The translations under genes and the position numbers were made by a program. Positions 38,071 to 46,942 of a stretch of DNA of 64,000 nucleotides are shown here, piece by piece. The stretch lies in the NCBI GenBank assembly GCA_021199475.1, contig JAJQHZ010000084.1:1-64000 (forward strand). The letters are read 5' to 3'. This DNA comes from Lachnospiraceae bacterium. GTDB taxonomy: Bacteria > Bacillota > Clostridia > Lachnospirales > Lachnospiraceae. The notes beneath the pieces are model-generated. The model was not told where the DNA came from and ran no database searches. It was given only the letters and a program-made list of their open reading frames with translations. The stretch's first letter is position 1, and every line of letters begins with the position of its first letter.

Positions 38071-39810
38071 TCACTCTCCGCCGCTGTCCTCATAGGATCC
38101 TTCTTCGTACGCGCCTTCTTCCGAAGCGAATCCCTCATCGGAAGTGCCTTCATCTGAAATGCTCTCATCCGATGATGACGACGTATTACTCATGGTGCCC
38201 GCCGCATCCGTAAGCTCCGCCACCGTATCGGGTCTGGCGCTGTCCCAGACATCGCTTACATTAAACAGATCCGCGAGCAGGTCCGCATTGTAATACATCC
38301 GGTATCCGTCAATGTTTCTCCTGCCCATGCGCATCGATGTGCCGTTAAACTGCACATAAGTTTTACTAGAATCCACGCAGCAGTAAATATTATACCCCTG
38401 TTCCTTCAGATAAATATAATATTCATTGTCTTCCGTGTACTCCTCCCAGTTGCTGATGTCGGCGCCAAACGCAAAGATAATGATGTCCGTCTCGCCCACA
38501 ATAGTTTCCACATTGCTCTTCCAGCGCTCGGTGTCTGTCTTCGTGCCATCCAGGCCTTTGGCCAGCGGATCAATATGCCCCCAGGTGTGACTGGCAAACT
38601 CCCAGCCGTCTGCCTTCAGCGCATCCGCTACCGCGGCGGCGGCATCTACCTCTGCCTGCCAGGCCTCCTCATCAAAATCAGGATTCTCCTCCAGAAAGGT
38701 TTTCTGCCAGCTCGTCAGGCGATCCTCATCCTGTGTCAGGTATACTTCGTCGGTCCGATAGCCGAGAATCCCTTCATAGCCCGTCAGGGCTATCGTGCCC
38801 TTGTGTCCATGATAGGAAAAGTCCGGGTGCGCGTCCACAAAGGAATCGATCCACGGAATCAAATCGTAGTCCCCGACCAGCACCGTCCCGTCGTCCTCTA
38901 TGTATTCTGCCTTCACTTCTCCGTCCTCGTTGAGGACCAGTTTGGACGCAAAACCGTCGCCATCCATATAGTGATAATAGCATACATCATCCTGCGAAAG
39001 CACAAAGGGCTTTTTCCCTTCCGGAAGCAAAATTTCCTTTTCCGTCACCGTGCCGTCCTCGTTCACCGTGCACATGTCATGCATGCTGACCAACACATAG
39101 CCTTCCGAGTACATGGTCTTCATAATCGCAGAAAACTCTTTCATTGTCACCATGTACTGGTTAAATCCTTCGGCATCCTGATCACCGTCAAAGGCCTTGG
39201 ACGCATCCCAGATGATCGTGTGGAAAAAGATATGCGTCACATCCTCCGGGCTCCAGGAAACACAGTTTTCCTTTGTCTTTTCATAGCTGGCCGCCGCCTG
39301 CTGAAGCTCCTCGCTCGTCTCATAATACTCACAGGACTGCACCGCTTCCATCGCGCTGTCATAGTCATACATAGCCGCCAGCGTCTCCGCCTCCATAAGC
39401 GCGGCATCAATCACTGCCTCTGCATCCTCAGAAAGCGCCGTATCCCCGCCGGTCTCGGTCTCCGATCCATCTTCTGTCAGAGCTTCCGCGTCGTCCGGCT
39501 CATCCGCCGATCCGGCATCCCCAGACACATCACTGCTCCCGTCTGTCGTGTCGGCGGCATCACTGCCCTCACTCTCACCGGCCACGATGCCGCTTGCGCC
39601 GCTCTCCTCCTGACCGGTGCCATTTAGCGTCTGATTCGTCTGTGCGTTCTGCTTCGTCACCCGGGGAATGACTACCACCGCGGCAATCAGTGCAAGCACA
39701 ACCAGGACAATCAGCACAACTGCTGCCAGAATGTATTTCCTGATTCGTTCGTCCTTCCTCCGTCTTTCGCGACGGTCGTTTTCATTTGGGTTGAAATCCT
39801 GATCTCCCAT
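38071..39810 (-). CDS. membrane-anchored polysaccharide deacetylase-like (NodB-type) protein
   Basis: TM anchor; FVLSQDDVCYYHYMDGDGFASKLV; TGYEGILGYRTDEVY; WEFASHTWGH motif; TDIIIFAFGAD. Confidence 0.8.
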   Translation of the reverse strand: MGDQDFNPNENDRRERRRKDERIRKYILAAVVLIVLVVLALIAAVVVIPRVTKQNAQTNQTLNGTGQEESGASGIVAGESEGSDAADTTDGSSDVSGDAGSADEPDDAEALTEDGSETETGGDTALSEDAEAVIDAALMEAETLAAMYDYDSAMEAVQSCEYYETSEELQQAAASYEKTKENCVSWSPEDVTHIFFHTIIWDASKAFDGDQDAEGFNQYMVTMKEFSAIMKTMYSEGYVLVSMHDMCTVNEDGTVTEKEILLPEGKKPFVLSQDDVCYYHYMDGDGFASKLVLNEDGEVKAEYIEDDGTVLVGDYDLIPWIDSFVDAHPDFSYHGHKGTIALTGYEGILGYRTDEVYLTQDEDRLTSWQKTFLEENPDFDEEAWQAEVDAAAAVADALKADGWEFASHTWGHIDPLAKGLDGTKTDTERWKSNVETIVGETDIIIFAFGADISNWEEYTEDNEYYIYLKEQGYNIYCCVDSSKTYVQFNGTSMRMGRRNIDGYRMYYNADLLADLFNVSDVWDSARPDTVAELTDAAGTMSNTSSSSDESISDEGTSDEGFASEEGAYEEGSYEDSGGE

Positions 39811-39949
39811 TACCCCTCCTGATTTGTAAGCTGCCTTTTTTATATGCTGCCGGCCTGTGCGCCCACGCCGACGCCAAAGCCGGCAAAGGTTCGGCACAAA
39901 ATGCCTCTGTCACCCGGAAAAAGCTAAAAAATCTTCTGCTGAATATCCT

Positions 39950-40549
39950 TCAGTTTCCAAGCCCCGCCAATGTCACGTTCTGCGACGCAGAAGCTTCTGC
40001 CTGCGCATCCGTTTCCTGCGCCGAATCAGAGTCCTGTACTTCATCCGTCGTTCCGGCTGATGTTTCCCCTGAGCTCTCTTCCTGTCCCGAAGCCTGATCC
40101 GTTCCGGAATCCGACGCAGCCCCAGACTCCTGTTCCGCTCCGGAATCATCCCCATCTCCGGATTCTGACTCGCTGCCGGAATCCTGTATGATCACAGCGC
40201 CCTCTTCTGTCCCGGACTCCTCTTCCTTTTCTTCATTTTGTCCGGCCGCCAGATCCGTCTCCGTCTCCTGAACGCTTTCGCTCATGCGCTGCGAACCGGT
40301 CTCTTTCGTCCCGTTGCCCAGAACAATTTCATAGACGATCGCAATCACCAGCAGCACAACCAGCACACCAAACAGTGCCCACAGAATGCGCATCTTCGCG
40401 TCCGTCTCCTCATCCTTGCGCCGGCGTCCGTTCGACACCGCAAGATGCTCCTTCGGCATACTCCCGATCGGCTCCGCGCGTCTGCTTCGCCTGCCTCCAG
40501 GCACAGCTCCCCCGGAATCTCTTCCTGATGTCCTCTTTTGTTCGTCCAT
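39950..40549 (-). CDS. single-TM protein with Ser/Glu/Asp/Gly-rich low-complexity extracytoplasmic tail
   Basis: ILWALFGVLVVLLVIAIVYEIVLG TM then EEESGTEEGAVIIQDSGSESESGDGDDSGAEQESG. Confidence 0.6.
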   Translation of the reverse strand: MDEQKRTSGRDSGGAVPGGRRSRRAEPIGSMPKEHLAVSNGRRRKDEETDAKMRILWALFGVLVVLLVIAIVYEIVLGNGTKETGSQRMSESVQETETDLAAGQNEEKEEESGTEEGAVIIQDSGSESESGDGDDSGAEQESGAASDSGTDQASGQEESSGETSAGTTDEVQDSDSAQETDAQAEASASQNVTLAGLGN

Positions 40550-40833
40550 ATCCCCGTCTCCATTCCGTACTTGTCCGGTTCTGTTCTTCCGTCATTTCGT
40601 ACATAAATGATTGCGCCAGCAAAAAGAATACTGCTGCGGATTCCTCCGTGATTCGATTGGTATCGCAGAATTGTCCCTGTGTGGCCAGACTGATCAATCA
40701 AGACTAGTATAGCATGACATTTTTCCACTTTCAACGCTCCATTCTTATTTTTTCTTTAACACTTTTAAAAGAATAGGAGTTTTGCCCTGTGGAAAATGGC
40801 CGCGCAATGTCCGCCGATGCAATTAAGTATATC

Positions 40834-41087
40834 ATGTCCGTACTCGCTAAACGAGTATGGACGAAGGCCGCACCCCTCGCAAAGCGATTTTCCATTGTGC
40901 GGCTTTCATTGTATCACATGTCCGTACTCGCCTAGCGAGTATGGACGAAGGCCGCGCCTTGCGCGAAGCGCAACTTTAAATGTGCGGCTTTCATTGTATC
41001 ACATGTCCGTACTCGCTCAGCGAGTATGGACGAAGGCCGCGCCAATCGCGAAGCGATTTTCTAATGCGCGGCTTTCATTGTATCATA
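40834..41087 (+). repeat. Three tandem 84-85-bp two-hairpin repeats, family A
   Basis: ATGTCCGTACTCGC...GCGAGTATGGACGAAGGCCGC...GCGGCTTTCATTGTATCA starting at 40834, 40918 and 41003. Confidence 0.92.
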
Positions 41088-41232
41088 ACAAAAGCAATAT
41101 CCGCAACCGGAAAACAGTTATTCGCCCGGATTTTATCCCTTTACGAAATCCAAATCCGATGGTATACTTCTAAAAGCCGCGCACATTGCGCTTCCGTTTT
41201 TTATCAGCGTATCTTGGGAAGGAGGAGTTTCG

Positions 41233-41748
41233 ATGGCCGATTCAGATACTCTCTATAAATTAATCATTCTATATATGCTGAGCCGGGTGGATTTTCCGCT
41301 CACAAACGCGCAGATTTCCGATTTCATTCTGGAAAAAGACTATACAGATTTTTTCACTCTTCAGTCTGTGCTCGCGGATCTGGAAGACGGTCAGATGATC
41401 CATACCGAGACCATCCGCAACTGTTCTTATTATACCATCCTGGAGGCCGGGGAAGAGGTTCTGAAATATTTTCATAACCGGATTTCGCCAACCATTCGCC
41501 GGGAGCTTGACCAGTACATGACGGATAATAAAATCCAGATGCGCGATGACGTCTCCGTGCTCGCGGATTACTATAAGAACACAGAGGGCGATTACTCTGT
41601 CCGCTGTGTGGTTAAAGAGAAGCTGGCCAACCTGATCGACCTGACCATCACCGTTCCTTACGAGGATCAGGCAAAGGCAGCGTGCCGCAGCTGGAAGGAG
41701 CACAGCCAAAGCATTTACAAATTCGTCTTTAAAGAGCTGCTGGGATGA
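41233..41748 (+). CDS. DUF4364 family protein
   Basis: LYKLIILYMLSRVDFPLTNAQISDFILEKDYTDFFTLQSVLADLEDGQMI; GGAAGGAGG RBS. Confidence 0.9.
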   Translation: MADSDTLYKLIILYMLSRVDFPLTNAQISDFILEKDYTDFFTLQSVLADLEDGQMIHTETIRNCSYYTILEAGEEVLKYFHNRISPTIRRELDQYMTDNKIQMRDDVSVLADYYKNTEGDYSVRCVVKEKLANLIDLTITVPYEDQAKAACRSWKEHSQSIYKFVFKELLG

Positions 41749-41778
41749 AAAAGAACCGCCACCCGGCGGTTCTTTTTC
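41747..41778. terminator. bidirectional rho-independent terminator between convergent genes
   Basis: GAAAAAGAACCGCC ACCC GGCGGTTCTTTTTC. Confidence 0.9.
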
Positions 41779-41811
41779 ATCTTTCTTTCATCTGTAGTCT
41801 TTGATGGAGCA

Positions 41812-43449
41812 TTAATAGAACCAGTGGTCTCCAATCTGTACGCCTGTCCCGGCAGATGTATTGAAGTAAAGTGCCCCGCCTGTCGGATCCTCTCCTCCGA
41901 TCGCCGCTGACGCCGCCGTATAGCAGGTGCTGGGGACACCATTCGCTATCGCAGTCGCAAGCGCGCCGCTCGAAGCCGGACCAAACTGACCGCTCTGGTA
42001 AATTACTTCGCTGATCGTGTTGGGGAAAGAAGAACTGCTCACACTATTCATTACGACCGCACCGACCGCTACCATTCCTTCGTAGCTCTGATTCCCTGCC
42101 TCGCAGTAAATCAATGCCGCCAGAAGAGTCGTGCCGTCCGTACTGGCGGACGTCGTCGCTGCCGCTTCCGTGGAAGCTGTCGTCTCTGCCTCAGTGGAAG
42201 CTGTCGTCTCCGCTTCATAGGAAGAGGTCACGACATTTCCATTTGCGTCATAATAAGTATCTGTATCTGCGTCATAGTATCCTTCTCCAGAAGAAGAGGA
42301 TTCGGTGGCGGTCGTCTCCGTCTGTGTCGCTTCCGTAGAAGCGGTCGTTTCCGTCTGCGCTGCCTCCGTGGCAGCCGTCGTTTCCGTCTGCGTTGCCTCC
42401 GTGGCAGCCGTCGTCTCTGTCTGCGCCGCCTCTGTAGCAGTCGTCGTTGAGGACGAGCTGGACGATGACGAGCTTGAGGATGATGAGCTCGAGGACGAGG
42501 AACTTGACGTCGAAGAACTCGAGGACGAGGAACTTGATGTCGAAGAACTTGTATCAGTGGAAGCCGCTTCCGTCTCTACGTAAGTTTCCGCTTCTGTCTC
42601 CACTGCTTCCGTCTGGTAAATCGCGCCGTAAAGCCGTTCCAGCTGAACCCGCTCTCCATCCTTCGGAGTAGCCGATTCAAACAGCATCACGCTAGTCACA
42701 TCATCGCTGGAAACATATCCCGTCGAGTCTTCATCATATTTAATCTCGATCCAGTGTCCATAATCATTCACGACCTGGAACACGTCGCCCTCATCCATGG
42801 TATCCTTCACGGTAGCAGCGTCATCCGATGTATAAACACACACGCCGTCCCAGTCTGCACGCACGCCCTCCGCGCCGTACACCTCCGCGATCTCAGCCAC
42901 ATCGCCATTATAAAGCAGATAGCTGCTCATCACATACCCGGTAATCCCATTCGAATAAAACTTGGTCCAGGTGTCGCCCCGCTCAAGCACCCACACCGCG
43001 GTACCCACATACAGAAATCCGAGAACCTCACTGTCCGCATCCGCGGCGCTCCGGATATTCACACCGGTCTCTACAACCTCACTGTTCGTGATCGCCACAT
43101 CCGCCCATGCATTCTCTTCCTCATAAGCAACCGCTACATACTCATATTCAGACTCCTCGGTTTCTGTTTCCGTCTCGGTCTCCGTTTCTGTCTCGGTCTC
43201 AATCTCCGTTCCCGTTTCGGTCTCCGCCTCTTCGGTATCGGACGCTTCGCCTGTCCCATCTTCTGCACCCGCGACAATCTCTGTCTCAGCCACTGTCTCA
43301 GTCTCTGACTGTGCCCCTTCTGCAACAGTCTCCGTACTGACTTCCTCCACGGCAGATGTCTCCTCAGCCAGAGCAAGTGCTCCCGCCAAAGAAGAAATGC
43401 TCATAATCACTGCCATACCAGCCGCAACCCATATTGACCTTTTCCTCAT
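41812..43449 (-). CDS. secreted SH3-domain / SleB-CwlJ-type cell wall hydrolase with Ser- and Thr/Glu-rich linkers
   Basis: Signal peptide; NIRSAADADSEVLGFLYVGTAVWVLERGDTWTKFYSNGITGYV SH3; C-terminal LLAALIYCEAGNQSYEGMVAVGAVVMNSVSSSSFPNTISEVIYQSGQFGP; poly-Ser block. Confidence 0.92.
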   Translation of the reverse strand: MRKRSIWVAAGMAVIMSISSLAGALALAEETSAVEEVSTETVAEGAQSETETVAETEIVAGAEDGTGEASDTEEAETETGTEIETETETETETETETEESEYEYVAVAYEEENAWADVAITNSEVVETGVNIRSAADADSEVLGFLYVGTAVWVLERGDTWTKFYSNGITGYVMSSYLLYNGDVAEIAEVYGAEGVRADWDGVCVYTSDDAATVKDTMDEGDVFQVVNDYGHWIEIKYDEDSTGYVSSDDVTSVMLFESATPKDGERVQLERLYGAIYQTEAVETEAETYVETEAASTDTSSSTSSSSSSSSSTSSSSSSSSSSSSSSSSSSSSTTTATEAAQTETTAATEATQTETTAATEAAQTETTASTEATQTETTATESSSSGEGYYDADTDTYYDANGNVVTSSYEAETTASTEAETTASTEAAATTSASTDGTTLLAALIYCEAGNQSYEGMVAVGAVVMNSVSSSSFPNTISEVIYQSGQFGPASSGALATAIANGVPSTCYTAASAAIGGEDPTGGALYFNTSAGTGVQIGDHWFY

Positions 43450-43690
43450 TCGCTGTTCCCCCCAAAAAGCTTGCTACAATTTTATTAAAAATATTACATA
43501 TTTGTTAAATCTTAATGACAGGGTTATTGTAATATCTTTCTCTTTATTTGTCAACGACTTTTTTTCTAAATACGGTCCCGTACGCCTGATCATCCATATT
43601 TTTTTGCGATTTTCAGGCGTTATTCTCATTTTTAATGACCATTCAGGATCGAAAACCGCAATTTTTGTGATTCTTCTGACTGCAGCAACA

Positions 43691-43850
43691 AGTACATCGT
43701 CTTCCAAATAGCTCGACTTTAGACGCAGGATGAATTTTCATATGCGAGGCGGAAGAAGGAGGCGTAGCGGTGGCTACGTCGACTGATGACAACGAAGCAG
43801 ATGGAAATTCAGACAAGTATAAAGTCGAGATAATTTGGAGACGAGGTACT
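43691..43850. repeat. 160-bp imperfect-palindromic element, MITE-like or structured RNA
   Basis: ~31-bp terminal inverted repeats AGTACATCGTCTTCCAAATAGCTCGACTTTA / AGTACCTCGTCTCCAAATTATCTCGACTTTA, inner inverted pair GGATGAATTTTCATATGC / GTCTGAATTTCCATCTGC, central CGTAGC-GGTG-GCTACG. Confidence 0.7.
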
Positions 43851-43930
43851 AGCTTCAACACAACAGAGCACAACAAAGGACAGCGCGATACATAAAATTG
43901 CAAAAGCTACTCCAAACAGCGGATGACATA

Positions 43931-44797
43931 CTACCTTTTGCACAGCAGCCCGAGCAATTCTTCAAAGCATACCCCATCGGTCAGGGGCAGATCCATTTCG
44001 ACGGACTTTTGGATACAGAGCTTAATAAAATGGGAAGCCTTTCGCACCGATTCCTGGAAATCCACTCCATTCACCGCATCGGCCGCTATAATAGAAGAAA
44101 AAACATCCCCCGTCCCGCAGCGCTGCATACCGGCCGAGTGTGTCCGCACAAATTTCGGCTCTTTTCCTTTCTCATAGCAAAGATTGGCAATAAATTCCCC
44201 CTGCAAAATGCCGGTAATCACGACCTTATCCGGCCCCATTGCTGCCAGCGTCTCCGCCAGGGAAATGATCTGACTGGTTTTCCACCTGCCCTCATGATAC
44301 TCCTGGCCGGTCAGAATGCAGGCCTCCGTCAGATTCGGCGTCAGGATATCGGCGCGGGCAGCCAGCTTTTTCATTCCTGCGCACATCTCGGGCGTATAGG
44401 TCGAATACATGCTGCCGTCATCCCCCATCACCGGGTCCACAAGTACGACCGTATTCTCCTGGCAAAAATCCTCCAGAAACCGCAGCACAATCTGAATCTG
44501 CTCTTCGGATCCCAGAAACCCCGTACTGATTCCATCAAATTCGAGCCCCAGCTTCTTCCATTCATCGACATAGGGCTGCATCTGATTCGTAAAATCCTCA
44601 AAAAACCAGCTCTCATAGGCCGTATGATTCGAAAAAATGGAGGTCGGCACCGGACAGCACTGCACCTTCATTGCGGAAATGATTGGAATCGACACCGTCA
44701 GGGAGCAACGCCCAAAGCCGGTAAAATCATTAATAACAGCGATTTTTTTCTGGCGGGGAGCCTTTCCAGATGAGACCTTATTATAATCCTGCTGCAT
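43931..44797 (-). CDS. pdxY: pyridoxamine/pyridoxal kinase family protein
   Basis: KKIAVINDFTGFGRCSLTVSIPIISAMKVQCCPVPTSIFSNHTAYESWFFEDFT...VLVDPVMGDDGSMYSTYTPEMCAGMKKL...GTGDVFSS. Confidence 0.93.
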   Translation of the reverse strand: MQQDYNKVSSGKAPRQKKIAVINDFTGFGRCSLTVSIPIISAMKVQCCPVPTSIFSNHTAYESWFFEDFTNQMQPYVDEWKKLGLEFDGISTGFLGSEEQIQIVLRFLEDFCQENTVVLVDPVMGDDGSMYSTYTPEMCAGMKKLAARADILTPNLTEACILTGQEYHEGRWKTSQIISLAETLAAMGPDKVVITGILQGEFIANLCYEKGKEPKFVRTHSAGMQRCGTGDVFSSIIAADAVNGVDFQESVRKASHFIKLCIQKSVEMDLPLTDGVCFEELLGLLCKR

Positions 44798-44818
44798 AAA
44801 AACCCTTCCTTCTCAAGA

Positions 44819-44990
44819 TCGGATAGGGGGAGCCCTCTCACCCTATCCGCCTGCGCGAGCCGGGTGCGGCTTTAGCCGCAAAACTCCTTGCCCGGCTCTG
44901 TGATCGAGTAGGAGGCGGCCTTGTCGGCTCCTACTCGCCTGCGCTAGCCGGGTGCGGCTTTAGCCGCAATACACCTTGCCCGGCTCTGTG
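44819..44990 (+). repeat. Two tandem ~88-bp two-hairpin repeats, family B
   Basis: GGATAGGG..CCCTATCC and GAGTAGGAG..CTCCTACTC hairpins each followed by GCCGGGTGCGGCTTTAGCCGCAA..CTTGCCCGGCTCTGTG. Confidence 0.85.
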
Positions 44991-45046
44991 CATAAAAACA
45001 GCCCTTCAGAAATGAACTCATGAAAGGCTGTTTTCATGTTACAAGG

Positions 45047-45112
45047 AAAGCCGCGCATGATATAACGCGGCCTCCGTCCATACTCGCTGCACGAGTACGG
45101 ACATATGATGAG
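45047..45112 (-). repeat. Family A two-hairpin repeat in reverse orientation, inner hairpin missing
   Basis: Reverse complement ATGTCCGTACTCGTGCAGCGAGTATGGACGGAGGCCGCGTTATATCATGCGCGGCTTT. Confidence 0.8.
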
Positions 45113-45141
45113 TGACGGCAAATCCCATCCATGCTGTTTAC

Positions 45142-45282
45142 TTATTTATTAAGAAGCTCTCTTACTTTTTTCTTTGCCTCTTCGATATCCTTGCATTCAT
45201 TTAAGATTTCAAGGATCTTTCTGGTCTGATTTTCCTCTGCCAGATCTCTAATCATCTCGCCATTATTCATATCCTCTTCCAT
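45142..45282 (-). CDS. small helical hypothetical protein (46 aa)
   Basis: MEEDMNNGEMIRDLAEENQTRKILEILNECKDIEEAKKKVRELLNK; GGA-rich region upstream. Confidence 0.55.
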   Translation of the reverse strand: MEEDMNNGEMIRDLAEENQTRKILEILNECKDIEEAKKKVRELLNK

Positions 45283-45502
45283 TTTTCCTCCGTTCCGGCT
45301 GCCTGCCAGCCTTATTTGCCAGGTTCTCCTCCCCTCCGTTCCTGTAAGCCACACGCAGGATTCTTCATATTTAGGGCACAACAATATTCGATCCCCCAAC
45401 AACAAGGTATTGTATCACAGCCATCGTGAAAATTCAATCTTTTTGTTTCTTATATACAAAACGTGTCTTTTTGTTGCGTCTCATTTTCATCATTTAAATA
45501 AT

Positions 45503-46591
45503 TTAGTACTCCTGGCTCTCCATGTAATTCATGTATTTGACCACCATGAGCGCAATCTTGAATGTGATCGCGTCCTCGAACACACGCAAATCCAGCCCGG
45601 TCTGTTTCTGGAGCTTGTCCAGACGGTAAACGAGTGTGTTCCGGTGGATGTAGAGCTGCCGGGAGGTCTCCGAAACATTCAAACTGTTCTCGAAGAATTT
45701 GTTAATCGTGGTCAGCGTCTCCTCGTCGAAATCATCCGGGGATTTGCCGTCAAAAATTTCTTTAATAAACATTTTGCAGAGCGGAATCGGAAGCTGATAA
45801 ATCAGACGTCCGATGCCCAGTGTGCTGTAAGCGATGACTTTTCTCTCTTCGAAGAAAATCTTGCCGACATTCAGCGCCATCCTCGCCTCTTTGTAAGAGC
45901 GGGAGACTTCCTTGATCTCGCCGACGATTGTGCCATACGCAACCAGCGCTTCCTGCTTCTTCTCCTCGCCCAGCGCGTCCAGAATCATCTCCGCAACCCG
46001 ATCCATATCGGCGTAGCTGTCCTGTTCACCGAGCTCCTTCACCACAATAATGCTCTTCTCATCCACAGCTGTGATAAAATCATCGGAACGTGCGCCAAAC
46101 AAAGCACGGATATTTTCAAGCGGAGCGGTCTCCTTTTCATGATCCAGCTCCACAATAAACACCACGCGGCGGGCTTCCGTATCAATATGAAGCTTCTTCG
46201 CGCGATTATAAATATCCACAAGAAGCAGATTGTCTAGGAGCAGATTCTTGATAAAATTATCCTTGTCAAAACGTTCCTTGTATGCTACCAGAAGACTCTG
46301 AAGCTGGAACGCAGCCATCCGTCCCACCATGTGTGCATCGTCGCTGTTTCCATTCGATAAAAGGATGTACTCCAGCTGATGGTCGTCAAACACCTTAAAA
46401 AACTGGCAGCCGGATACGACCTGGCTGTCTGCGGGTGAGTTCGCGAAGGCAAGAACGGAATCACGAAATTCCTCCGCCTCGGAAAATGTTGTCGCCAACA
46501 TCACACCCTCCGTATCGAGCACGCACAAATCCACTCTGCTGATTGCTTTTAATCCGTCCAGTGTCGTCTGTAAAACCTGATTCGATATCAC
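45503..46591 (-). CDS. PucR/CdaR-type helix-turn-helix transcriptional regulator (GTG start)
   Basis: C-terminal ETLTTINKFFENSLNVSETSRQLYIHRNTLVYRLDKLQKQTGLDLRVFEDAITFKIALMV; GGAGGGTTTACGA-GTG start. Confidence 0.88.
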   Translation of the reverse strand: MISNQVLQTTLDGLKAISRVDLCVLDTEGVMLATTFSEAEEFRDSVLAFANSPADSQVVSGCQFFKVFDDHQLEYILLSNGNSDDAHMVGRMAAFQLQSLLVAYKERFDKDNFIKNLLLDNLLLVDIYNRAKKLHIDTEARRVVFIVELDHEKETAPLENIRALFGARSDDFITAVDEKSIIVVKELGEQDSYADMDRVAEMILDALGEEKKQEALVAYGTIVGEIKEVSRSYKEARMALNVGKIFFEERKVIAYSTLGIGRLIYQLPIPLCKMFIKEIFDGKSPDDFDEETLTTINKFFENSLNVSETSRQLYIHRNTLVYRLDKLQKQTGLDLRVFEDAITFKIALMVVKYMNYMESQEY

Positions 46592-46828
46592 TCGTAAACC
46601 CTCCTCCCAGACCTGTTCATGGGGAAATATATGTATAACTATATGACGCGAAGTCCATAAATCCTCGCTGTGTTTCTGTTTCACGCTTTGTTGTCTACTA
46701 TAATATATCCTCACAAAAAAATCAATAAAAAATTGTGAAAAATGCACGAAAAATACAGAATAAATCCACTTGCTATCTGCTTCTGAATCTCTGTGACTTC
46801 ACAATGCATAAGAAAACTGCAGCAAAAA

Positions 46829-46866
46829 ATCCCCGAAAGCGGCTCCAGCACACTTCCGGGGACTTT
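46829..46866 (-). terminator. rho-independent terminator after glnA type III
   Basis: Minus strand CCCCGGAAGTGTGCTGGAGCCGCTTTCGGGGATTTTTT. Confidence 0.7.
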
Positions 46867-46942
46867 TCATTCAATTCAGCCGTTAGAATAACAATTGAAC
46901 TAATTTCGCAATGTAAGAATCCATATCACGCATTCTGGTCCA

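Noticed and set aside
38575-39627. 350-aa plus-strand ORF
   Set aside because: Antisense to the polysaccharide deacetylase gene; no domain features.
40834-41087. Possible CRISPR array
   Set aside because: Units are contiguous 84-85-bp repeats without unique spacers, and no cas genes are nearby.
40796-41173. 125-aa ORF with PYSxxEYGRRP repeats
   Set aside because: Translation of the family A tandem repeats upstream of the DUF4364 gene; not expected to be coding.
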